From: Sphingomonas sp. 28-63-12
GTDB taxonomy: Bacteria; Pseudomonadota; Alphaproteobacteria; Sphingomonadales; Sphingomonadaceae
NCBI GenBank assembly: GCA_002281535.1
Contig: NCGD01000016.1
Span: 1 to 64,000, forward strand
Reading direction: 5' to 3'
DNA: 64,000 bases
Part shown: piece after piece, positions 54,430 to 63,117 of the stretch
How positions within the stretch are numbered: position 1 is the stretch's first letter
Layout: each line of letters begins with the position of its first letter
The notes under the pieces: model-generated
The model's input: only the letters and a program-made list of their open reading frames with translations
What the model was told of the DNA's origin: nothing
The model's database searches: none
Program-made: the position numbers and the translations under genes

Positions 54430-55863
54430 ATGACCAACCGGCCCACTGATCCGATACGGCTGCATGCGGCGGCGCGGCCGGACCATGCTGCGATCGTCGA
54501 CCTCGAGCGCGGGATCACGCTCGGCTATGCCGCGCTGCATCGCCGGATCGCGCAGGCCGTTGCCGTGCTGGCGGCAGAGGCGATCGGGGTCGGTGACCGG
54601 GTGGCGGTGCTGGCACGGAACCGGGCCGATTATGTCGTGCTGCACATGGCCTGCGCGCGGCTTGGGGCGATTCTGGTCGCGCTCAACTGGCGACTGACCC
54701 CTGCCGAACTGGTGCCGCTGATCGCGGATAGCGAGCCCGCGCTGATCATCGGGGATGCGTCGATCGCGCTTTTGCCTGATGCCGTGGCGGCTGCGCACAG
54801 CCTCATCGATTTCGACAGCTTTGCCGCGCGGATTGATGGCGCCACACCCGATGACCGACAGGGTTCGGACGAGGATCTGCCCTCGCTGATGCTCTTCACC
54901 TCGGGCACGTCGGGGCAGCCCAAGGGCGCGTTGCTCAGCGAGAAGAACCTGTTCCTGTCGAGCGCCAGCTTCGTGATGATGACGGGGGTGTCGATCGACA
55001 GCGTGTTTTTGTGTGACAGCCCGCTGTTCCATGTGCTCGGGCTGGTGACCAATGTCCGCGCCCCGCTGATGGTTGGCGGCACGGTGCTGATCTCCGGTGG
55101 GTTCGATCCGGCAACCACGCTCACCCGGCTCAGCGATCCGGCGCTGCGCGTGTCGCATTATACCTGCGTGCCCCAAATGGCCGAGATGCTCAGGCGCCAG
55201 CCGGGGTTCGACCCGCAGAAGTTGAAAGGGCTCGGCGTGGTCACTGGCGGCGCGCCCAATCCGCCGCCCAAGATTCGCGAATGGCTCGCCGACGGCATTC
55301 CGCTTGGCAATGGCTATGGCATGACCGAGACGGGGTCGCTGTGCGGCATGCCGCTCAACATTGCCCTGATCGAGCAGCGTATCGAGTCCGCCGGCCCGGT
55401 AACACCCGTGGTCGAGCTGCGGATCGCCGACGCGGCCGACCAGCCTATGCCGCCGGGCGCGCATGGCGAAATCCAGATCAAGGGGGCCAGCCTGTTCTCG
55501 GGTTATTGGCGCCGGCCCGATGCCAATGCCAGCGCATTCAGCCCCGATGGCTTTTTCCGCACCGGGGATGTCGGGCGGCTCGATGAGGCCGGATACCTCT
55601 ATATCGCGCTGCTCGCCTTTCCGGGACTATCCGAAGCGGCGGTGGTCGGCGTCGCCGATCCGCAATGGGGGGAGGTCGGCGCGGCAGCTGTGGTGCTGCG
55701 TGACGGCGTATCGGCCACCGAAGCCGATCTCCACGCGCATTGCGCGGGGCTGCTCGCACGCTACAAAATCCCCAAACGGATCGCGTTCATGGCGCATCTG
55801 CCGCGCAACGGTGCCGGCAAGGTGCTGAAGGCCGATCTCAGGCACCATTTCATGGGGGGCTGA
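54430..55863 (+). CDS. fcs: ANL-type acyl-CoA synthetase (feruloyl-CoA synthetase-like), hinge segment missing
   Basis: A 477-residue AMP-forming CoA ligase. The P-loop 'TSGTSGQPKGA' (158-168), 'NGYGMTETGSLCG' (A5) and the C-terminal lysine in 'PRNGAGKVLKADL' are present. But after 'RTGDVGRLDEAGYLYI' (residue ~392, position ~55605) the expected ~20 residues of the A8 hinge (D-R-x-K-D...GGENVYPxE) are absent and the sequence resumes at 'AFPGLSEAAVVGV'. The frame is kept. The hinge drives the domain swing to the thioesterification state, so activity may be changed or lost. It differs from SYK-6 FerA, which is an NDP-forming ligase. Confidence 0.85.
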   Translation: MTNRPTDPIRLHAAARPDHAAIVDLERGITLGYAALHRRIAQAVAVLAAEAIGVGDRVAVLARNRADYVVLHMACARLGAILVALNWRLTPAELVPLIADSEPALIIGDASIALLPDAVAAAHSLIDFDSFAARIDGATPDDRQGSDEDLPSLMLFTSGTSGQPKGALLSEKNLFLSSASFVMMTGVSIDSVFLCDSPLFHVLGLVTNVRAPLMVGGTVLISGGFDPATTLTRLSDPALRVSHYTCVPQMAEMLRRQPGFDPQKLKGLGVVTGGAPNPPPKIREWLADGIPLGNGYGMTETGSLCGMPLNIALIEQRIESAGPVTPVVELRIADAADQPMPPGAHGEIQIKGASLFSGYWRRPDANASAFSPDGFFRTGDVGRLDEAGYLYIALLAFPGLSEAAVVGVADPQWGEVGAAAVVLRDGVSATEADLHAHCAGLLARYKIPKRIAFMAHLPRNGAGKVLKADLRHHFMGG

Positions 55864-55897
55864 AACCGGTCCCTGAAACCGGCCCCTGAAACCGGCC
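55862..55897. repeat. 13-bp tandem repeat at the CoA ligase stop
   Basis: Three near-identical units of about 13 bases (TGAAACCGG plus four C/T-rich bases) begin in the ligase stop codon and end just before the 3' end of the formaldehyde dehydrogenase gene. The units could form overlapping stops in the ligase frame; the origin is probably replication slippage. Confidence 0.7.
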
Positions 55898-55903
55898 AGC
55901 GCG

Positions 55904-57010
55904 TCAGAATACGACGACCGAGCGGATGCTCTCGCCCGCATGCATCAGGTCGAAGCCCTTGTTGATCTCTTCTAGGCTCAGCACATGGGTTATCATCGGA
56001 TCGATCTCGATCTTGCCGTTCATATACCAGTCGACGATCTTGGGCACATCGGTGCGGCCTTTGGCACCGCCAAATGCCGTGCCGCGCCAGTTGCGCCCGG
56101 TGACGAGCTGGAAGGGGCGGGTGCTGATTTCCTTGCCGGCTTCGGCCACGCCGATGATGATGCTGGTGCCCCAGCCGCGATGGCAGGCTTCGAGCGCCTG
56201 GCGCATCACCGTCGTGTTGCCGGTGCAGTCAAAGGTGTAGTCCGCGCCGCCATCGGTGAGCGCGACAAGATGGGCGACGATATCGTCAACGTCCTTGGGG
56301 TTGACGAAATGGGTCATGCCGAACCGCTTGCCCCATTCTTCGCGCGCCGGGTTGATGTCGACGCCGATGATCATGTTAGCGCCAGCCATCCGCGCGCCCT
56401 GCAGCACGTTGAGGCCGATCCCGCCCAGGCCGAAAACGATGATATTGTCGCCCACCTGCACCTTGGCCGTGTTGACCACGGCACCAACGCCGGTCGTGAC
56501 GCCACAGCCGATATAGCAGCTCGTCTGGAAGGGTGCGTCGTCGCGGATCTTGGCAACCGCGATTTCGGGCAGCACCGTGAAGTTCGAAAAGGTCGAGCAA
56601 CCCATGTAATGGAAGATCGGCTTGCCCTTATAGGAAAACCGGGTCGTGCCATCCGGCATCAACCCCTTGCCCTGCGTCGCGCGGATCGCGGTGCACAGAT
56701 TGGTCTTGCCCGATAGGCACGATTTACACTGGCGGCATTCGGGCGTGTAGAGCGGGATGACGTGGTCGCCCGGCTTGACCGAGGTAACCCCGGCGCCGAC
56801 CTCGCGGACGATGCCCGCGCCCTCATGGCCGAGCACCGACGGGAACAGCCCCTCGCTGTCGAGCCCATCGAGCGTATAGGCATCGGTATGGCAGATACCG
56901 GTCGCCATGATCTCGACCAGCACTTCGCCGGCCCTGGGGCCGTCCAGGTCGAGCTCGACGATTTCAAGCGGCTTTTTCGCTTCAAAGGCTACAGCAGCGC
57001 GAGTCTTCAT
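55904..57010 (-). CDS. frmA: S-(hydroxymethyl)glutathione dehydrogenase (class III alcohol dehydrogenase)
   Basis: A 368-residue zinc enzyme. Catalytic zinc ligands '[12 protein letters not shown]' and '[13 protein letters not shown]', structural zinc '[18 protein letters not shown]', and the NAD fold '[20 protein letters not shown]' are complete, and '[17 protein letters not shown]' is specific for class III. It oxidises the formaldehyde-glutathione adduct to S-formylglutathione. It probably consumes formaldehyde from the VanA-type oxygenase. S-formylglutathione hydrolase is not in the window. Downstream of the second MetE-like gene on the same strand (24-base gap). Confidence 0.97.
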   Translation of the reverse strand: MKTRAAVAFEAKKPLEIVELDLDGPRAGEVLVEIMATGICHTDAYTLDGLDSEGLFPSVLGHEGAGIVREVGAGVTSVKPGDHVIPLYTPECRQCKSCLSGKTNLCTAIRATQGKGLMPDGTTRFSYKGKPIFHYMGCSTFSNFTVLPEIAVAKIRDDAPFQTSCYIGCGVTTGVGAVVNTAKVQVGDNIIVFGLGGIGLNVLQGARMAGANMIIGVDINPAREEWGKRFGMTHFVNPKDVDDIVAHLVALTDGGADYTFDCTGNTTVMRQALEACHRGWGTSIIIGVAEAGKEISTRPFQLVTGRNWRGTAFGGAKGRTDVPKIVDWYMNGKIEIDPMITHVLSLEEINKGFDLMHAGESIRSVVVF

Positions 57011-57034
57011 TGATCATATTCCTTACGTCGAAAA

Positions 57035-58150
57035 TTAGATGTCGCCCCAGACGTCGCGCGCGACATCGATCACGAGGCGCATCTTGTCGGCCTGCTGGCT
57101 GACCTCAATGTCATTGCCATGAACGGTCGAGGAAAAGCCACATTGCGGGCTGAGCGCCATCTGGTCGAGCGGCATGAACTGAGCCGCCTCGTCGATCCGG
57201 CGCTTGACGTCGTCGGCGGTTTCCATGTCGCCCAGCTTGGTGGTGACCAGGCCGAGCACGACGCGCTTGCCGTGCGGCACATGGCGCAGTGGCGCGAAAT
57301 CGCCTGAGCGCGGATCATCATATTCAAGGAAATAGCCATCGACCGCGAGCTCGTTGAACAGCACTTCGGCAACCGGCTCATAGCCACCCTCGGCGGCCCA
57401 GCTTGATCGGAAATTGCCACGGCACAGATGGACGCAGGCGATCATGTCGGCAGGTCGGTCCTTGATCGATTCGTTGATCAGCCGCGCATACAGCCGCGGT
57501 AGATCATCGGGGTCCATGCCGCGCTTGCGGGCGCTCTCGCGCTGGACGTCGTCGCAGAGATAGGCGAGGTTGGTGTCGTCGAGCTGGAGATAGCGGCAGC
57601 CGGCATCGGCAAGGCTCTTGATCTCGGTGCGATAGGCAGCGGCGACGTCGGCATAAAATTGATCAAGGTCGGGATAAGCCTCGGCGCTGATCGCGTCGCG
57701 CCCACCACGGAAATGCAGCATAGTCGGCGACGGGATGGTGACCTTGGGCGTGCGCGTCGTCACCGATTGCAGAAATTCGAAATCGGCACGCTGGATGTCA
57801 TGGGCATGGCTGACCTTGCCGGTCACGGTCATGACCGGTGGCGCATAATCGAGCTCTTTGCCGCCATGCTGGTGAAATTTGACCTGCGAAATGCCGGTGA
57901 ATTCGACGCCGTTGAGCTGCGTCAGGAAATCGGTGTGGAAAAAGGTGCGGCGAAACTCGCCATCGGTGATGCCCTGCAGGCCGAGCTCTTCCTGAAAAGC
58001 GACGACCCCGCGGATTGCTTCGTCCTCCACCAGGCGCAACGCCGCGGCATCGATCATCCCCGCCCGGAAGCTCTCGCGGGCGTCGAGCAGCGCCTTGGGA
58101 CGCAGAAAGCTGCCGACATGATCGGCGCGAAATGGGGGCTTGTTCGACAT
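57035..58150 (-). CDS. MetE C-terminal-domain-like protein (second copy)
   Basis: A 371-residue stand-alone catalytic half of the methionine-synthase family, of the YxjG/YxjH type. Zinc ligands are in 'ACVHLCRGNFRSSW' (H-x-C), 'YFLEYDDPRSG' (Glu) and 'LSPQCGFSS' (Cys); 'RADHVGSFLRPKALL' opens the barrel. It is not closely like the copy at 49.5 kb. It is co-directional with the formaldehyde dehydrogenase gene, so the two are probably one operon. It should move a methyl group to homocysteine or another thiol; the donor could be a methyl-THF monoglutamate or a methoxy-derived product. The ATG at 58150 was chosen over 58192 as the family starts here. Confidence 0.88.
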   Translation of the reverse strand: MSNKPPFRADHVGSFLRPKALLDARESFRAGMIDAAALRLVEDEAIRGVVAFQEELGLQGITDGEFRRTFFHTDFLTQLNGVEFTGISQVKFHQHGGKELDYAPPVMTVTGKVSHAHDIQRADFEFLQSVTTRTPKVTIPSPTMLHFRGGRDAISAEAYPDLDQFYADVAAAYRTEIKSLADAGCRYLQLDDTNLAYLCDDVQRESARKRGMDPDDLPRLYARLINESIKDRPADMIACVHLCRGNFRSSWAAEGGYEPVAEVLFNELAVDGYFLEYDDPRSGDFAPLRHVPHGKRVVLGLVTTKLGDMETADDVKRRIDEAAQFMPLDQMALSPQCGFSSTVHGNDIEVSQQADKMRLVIDVARDVWGDI

Positions 58151-58199
58151 GGCTTCCTGCTCTCCTCTTCGGCCAGTCTGCTCGCCCGGCACGCTATTG

Positions 58200-58214
58200 G
58201 TATGCGGCGCCTAC
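58200..58214. promoter_or_regulatory. GTATGC-type operator, copy 4
   Basis: GTATGCGGCGCCTAC, centred on GGCGCC, one base off a GTATG-N5-CATAC palindrome, about 50 bases before the MetE-like start in the 115-base gap after pobA. It places the MetE-like and formaldehyde dehydrogenase genes in the same putative regulon. Confidence 0.5.
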
Positions 58215-58265
58215 AATCACGATTCGCCGGCGGCAAGCCCCGCTGCGGACCACGATCAGCATGGA

Positions 58266-59429
58266 TCAAAGCGGCAACCCGACATAATTTTCGGCCAGCA
58301 CCGTCTGCATCGCCGGCGAGTGGGCGATATAGTCGATCTCGGCACGCTGCATCTGCCGCTCGAAATCGCCGTCCGCCGGAAAGCGGTGCATCAGCTTTGT
58401 CAGATACCAGCTGAACCGCGACGATTTCCACACCCGGGCCAGCGCGCGCTCACCATAATCGGTCAGTGCGGCCTCATCGGCGCGCCGGTAGAAGGCGATC
58501 AGCGCCTGCGATAGATAGGCGATGTCGGACGAAGCGAGGTTGAGTCCCTTGGCACCGGTCGGTGGAACGATATGCGCTGCATCCCCGGCCAGGAAAAGCC
58601 GGCCATGCTGCATCGGTTCGGACACAAAAGATCGGAGCGGGGCGATCGATTTTTCGATCGATGTCCCGGTGACGATGTCGCGTTCGACCTGCGGCCCCAG
58701 ACGCAAGATCAGCTCTGCCCAGAAGCGTTCATCGGGCCAGTCCTCGACCCGCTCGTCGAGCCCGACCTGAACATAATAGCGGCTGCGGGTTGGGGAACGC
58801 ATCGAGGCGAGCGCGAAGCCGCTATCATGGCTGGCATAGATGACTTCGTGACGACATGGCGGCACATCGGCGAGAACACCAAGCCAGCCAAATGGATAGG
58901 CGCGCTCGAACAGGCGCTGAACCGTCGCTGGTATCGCTTGCCGGGCCGGTCCGTGAAAGCCATCGCAGCCGATCACGAAATCGGCCTCTATTGTTGCGCC
59001 GTCGCCATGGGTGATCGCTACATGGTCGCTTTCGATCCCGTCGATCGCGGTGACCGGCGATTCCCAGATGATCGTTAAACCGCGCTCCTGTGCGGCGTTG
59101 ATCAGATCGCGCGTTACCTCGGTCTGGCCATAGGCGGTGACTGACTTGCCGGTCAGTGCAACGCAATCGATATGGACCAGCCGGTCGCCATCGATCATGT
59201 TGAATCCCCGATGCGGCACGCCTTCGATATCGAGCCGATCGGCCACGCCGATGCTGCGAAGCAATTCGGTGGTCGTCCGCTCCAGGATGCCGGCGCGGAT
59301 CCGGCCTAGGATATGTGTCGGCGATTGGCGTTCGACAATGATCGTGTCGATGCCCTCGCCATGCAGCGCCAGCGCCAACATCAATCCGGCTGGACCCGCC
59401 CCGATGATCGCAACCGATGCCTTAGCCAC
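58266..59429 (-). CDS. pobA: 4-hydroxybenzoate 3-monooxygenase
   Basis: A 387-residue FAD monooxygenase. The FAD motif is 'VAIIGAGPAGLMLALALHGE', the second dinucleotide motif 'FVIGCDGFHGPARQA', and 'LFLAGDAAHIVPPTGAKGLN' binds the FAD ribityl. 'QSPTHILGRIRAGILE' and length identify PobA. It hydroxylates 4-hydroxybenzoate to protocatechuate using NAD(P)H. Its start overlaps the stop of the upstream small gene by eight bases, so it is part of the ligJ-to-pobA operon. Confidence 0.97.
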   Translation of the reverse strand: MAKASVAIIGAGPAGLMLALALHGEGIDTIIVERQSPTHILGRIRAGILERTTTELLRSIGVADRLDIEGVPHRGFNMIDGDRLVHIDCVALTGKSVTAYGQTEVTRDLINAAQERGLTIIWESPVTAIDGIESDHVAITHGDGATIEADFVIGCDGFHGPARQAIPATVQRLFERAYPFGWLGVLADVPPCRHEVIYASHDSGFALASMRSPTRSRYYVQVGLDERVEDWPDERFWAELILRLGPQVERDIVTGTSIEKSIAPLRSFVSEPMQHGRLFLAGDAAHIVPPTGAKGLNLASSDIAYLSQALIAFYRRADEAALTDYGERALARVWKSSRFSWYLTKLMHRFPADGDFERQMQRAEIDYIAHSPAMQTVLAENYVGLPL

Positions 59430-59805
59430 GGCCGGCTCGCAGGATATCGCGCACCCAGGCGACGGTTTCGCGAATCAGGGAGAAAACCTCGTCGCCCGGC
59501 GCTTTGTAGGCGGCGGTGACATTGTCCAGCAGCACGGCCGGGTAGCGGCCCTGACGGACCGTCACTCGGTTGGGCGTTTTCGAAAAAAGCGCCCTAAATG
59601 CGTCTACGAGATCGCCGCGCATCATCACGGTCTTTCCCGTTGTTATCTTGTGATGCAGTGCGGCCATCTCGTCGGATAATTGTCGCCGGAACACGACGAG
59701 TTCGTGTTTGCATTCGACGTCGACGCGCGCCGCTACTTTGGCGAGCGCCGTCACCTTTCCATCAAGTTTGTCGGGGCCCCCGATGCTGGCAGCCACGTCA
59801 GGCAC
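59422..59805 (-). CDS. uncharacterised protein between ligC and pobA
   Basis: About 127 residues from a GTG at 59805 that overlaps the ligC stop by eight bases; its own stop overlaps the pobA start by eight. No domain recognised: a mixed charged protein with 'VECKHELVVFRRQLSDEMA', a 'KITTGKTVMMRGDL' segment and a C-terminal amphipathic helix. Coupling to both sides and a position inside a dedicated protocatechuate operon suggest a role in that pathway or its enzyme assembly. Confidence 0.75.
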   Translation of the reverse strand: MPDVAASIGGPDKLDGKVTALAKVAARVDVECKHELVVFRRQLSDEMAALHHKITTGKTVMMRGDLVDAFRALFSKTPNRVTVRQGRYPAVLLDNVTAAYKAPGDEVFSLIRETVAWVRDILRAGRG

Positions 59806-60742
59806 GCGCCAGCTGATTTTCCAGAAAATCGAGGATCCGATAGCAGGGCAGCACTTGCGCCACGCTGGCATTCGGCTCGCGCCCCTCGCAGATTGCGCGC
59901 ACGAATTCGCGATCCTGTAGCTCGATGCCGTTCATCGATACTGCCACTTGGCTGACGTCGATCGGGTCCTCTTGGCCGGTGACGAGATCGTCATAGCGGG
60001 CAATATAGGTGCCGTTGTCGCAGATATACCGAAAGACCGTGCCTAACGGCCCATCGTTATTGAACGACAGCGAGAGGGTGCAAATCGCGCCGCTCTCGGC
60101 TTTGAGCTGGATCGACATATCCATCGCGATGCCAAGCTCGGCATGCAGCGGACCTTGAACGGCATTGGCCTGGACGATCGGTCCCGCCTGATAGGCGAAA
60201 AGATCGACGGTGTGGGCGGCGTGGTGCCAGAGCAGATGGTCGGTCCAGCTGCGCGGTTCACCCTTTGCATTCATATTCTTGCGCCGGAAGAAATAGGTCT
60301 GGACGTCCATCTGCTGAATGTTTAGCGCGCCCGCGACGATCCTGTTGTGAACATATTGGTGGCTGGGATTGAAGCGGCGAGTGTGGCCGACCATGCAGGT
60401 CAACCCGGTTTCCTGCTGCTTGGCCAGCACCGCTTCGGCATCGGCCAGGCTGTCGGCCAGCGGGATTTCGATCTGGACATGCTTGCCCGCCGCCATACAG
60501 GCGATCGCCTGATCGGCGTGCATCTGCGTGGGCGTGCACAGGATCACCGCATCAACATCGTCGCGCGCCAGGGCATCGGCCAGCTCGGTCGACGAATGTT
60601 TCGCGCCATATTTGGCGGCAACGGCGGCGGCCTGTTCGCCGGTTCGGCTGATGATCGAAACGATTTCGACCCCGTCGATCCGTTTCAATCCGTCGAGATG
60701 CTTTTCGCCGAAGGCGCCAGCACCGGCCAGGGCTATTCTCAT
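59798..60742 (-). CDS. ligC: 4-carboxy-2-hydroxymuconate-6-semialdehyde dehydrogenase
   Basis: A 314-residue Gfo/Idh/MocA-type NADP enzyme. 'MRIALAGAGAFGEKHLDGLK' is the dinucleotide motif, and 'MVGHTRRFNPSHQYVHNRI' and 'YFFRRKNMNAKGEPRSWTDH' read almost as in SYK-6 LigC. It oxidises the hemiacetal of the 4,5-cleavage product to 2-pyrone-4,6-dicarboxylate. The ATG at 60742 has 'caggag' upstream and lies 19 bases after ligB. The pyrone hydrolase (ligI) is not in the window. Confidence 0.97.
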   Translation of the reverse strand: MRIALAGAGAFGEKHLDGLKRIDGVEIVSIISRTGEQAAAVAAKYGAKHSSTELADALARDDVDAVILCTPTQMHADQAIACMAAGKHVQIEIPLADSLADAEAVLAKQQETGLTCMVGHTRRFNPSHQYVHNRIVAGALNIQQMDVQTYFFRRKNMNAKGEPRSWTDHLLWHHAAHTVDLFAYQAGPIVQANAVQGPLHAELGIAMDMSIQLKAESGAICTLSLSFNNDGPLGTVFRYICDNGTYIARYDDLVTGQEDPIDVSQVAVSMNGIELQDREFVRAICEGREPNASVAQVLPCYRILDFLENQLARA

Positions 60743-60761
60743 TGCAAACTCCTGTGTCGGT

Positions 60762-62091
<1,330 letters not shown>

Positions 62092-62095
<4 letters not shown>

Positions 62096-63117
62096 CGGCC
62101 TTTCTCCTTCAACAGGGCATCAAGCCGCGGGAACACGCGCCGGGCATTGCCTTCAAAAATGGCGTGACGCTCGGCATCTGAAATCGCCAATGCGTCGACA
62201 TAGCGCTTGGTATCATCGAAATATTGCCCGGTGGTCGGATCGATCCCGCGCACCGCGCCCACCATTTCCGACCCGAACAGGATGTTCTTGTTGGCGATCA
62301 CATCGGCGAGCAGGTTGATGCCCGGCTGGTGGTAGACACAGGTATCGAAAAACACATTGTTCATGACATGCCCGGCGAGATCAGGTTTGTTGAGCATATC
62401 GGCCAACCCGCGATAACGGCCCCAATGATAGGGAACTGCGCCGCCGCCATGCGGGATGATGAAGCGCAGCGTAGGGAAATCGGCGAACAGATCGCCTTCG
62501 ATCAGCTGCATGAAGGCAATCGTGTCGGCCGCGATGTAATAAGCGCCGGTCGCATGGAGCCCGGGATTGCAGCTGCCCGAGACATGGATCATCGCCGGCA
62601 CGTCCAACTCGATCATTTTTTCGTAGAATGGATACCAGAAGCGATCGGTGAGTGGCGGTGATGTGAAATGGCCGCCGCCCGGATCGGGGTTGAGGTTGCA
62701 ACCGACAAAGCCAAGCTGGGTCACGCAACGCTCGAGCTCTTCGATCGAACCGCCAATGCCCGCATTGGGGTTTTGCGGCAGCATACAGACGCCGGCGAAG
62801 ATGTCGGGATAGAGCGCGACGCAGCGCGCGATTAGATCGTTATTGGCACGCGACCAGGCGGTCGACATGCGTTCGTCGCCGACATGGTGCGCCATCGCCG
62901 AGGCGCGCGGCGAGAAGATCGTCATATCGGCGCCGCGTTCCCTGAGCAGCCGGATCTGGTTGGCCTCCAGCGTGTCGCGAATCTCGTCGTCGCTGATTGC
63001 CGGATAGGGGGGCGGCGCATTGCCCGCCTTGAACGTCACCTTTTGCGCGTCGCGCCATTCATTATGCGCGGTCGGTGCCGTCGTATAATGGCCGTGACAG
63101 TCGATGATCATCGTCAT
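62092..63117 (-). CDS. ligJ: 4-oxalomesaconate hydratase
   Basis: A 341-residue zinc amidohydrolase-fold hydratase. 'MIIDCHGHYTTAPTAHNEW' gives the HxH metal site, 'IHVSGSCNPGLHATGAYYIA' and 'IIPHGGGAVPYHWGRYRG' are specific, and 'NILFGSEMVGAVRGIDPTTG' is as in SYK-6 LigJ. It converts 4-oxalomesaconate to 4-carboxy-4-hydroxy-2-oxoadipate. Overlaps by four bases with ligA downstream and with the oxidoreductase gene upstream. Confidence 0.97.
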
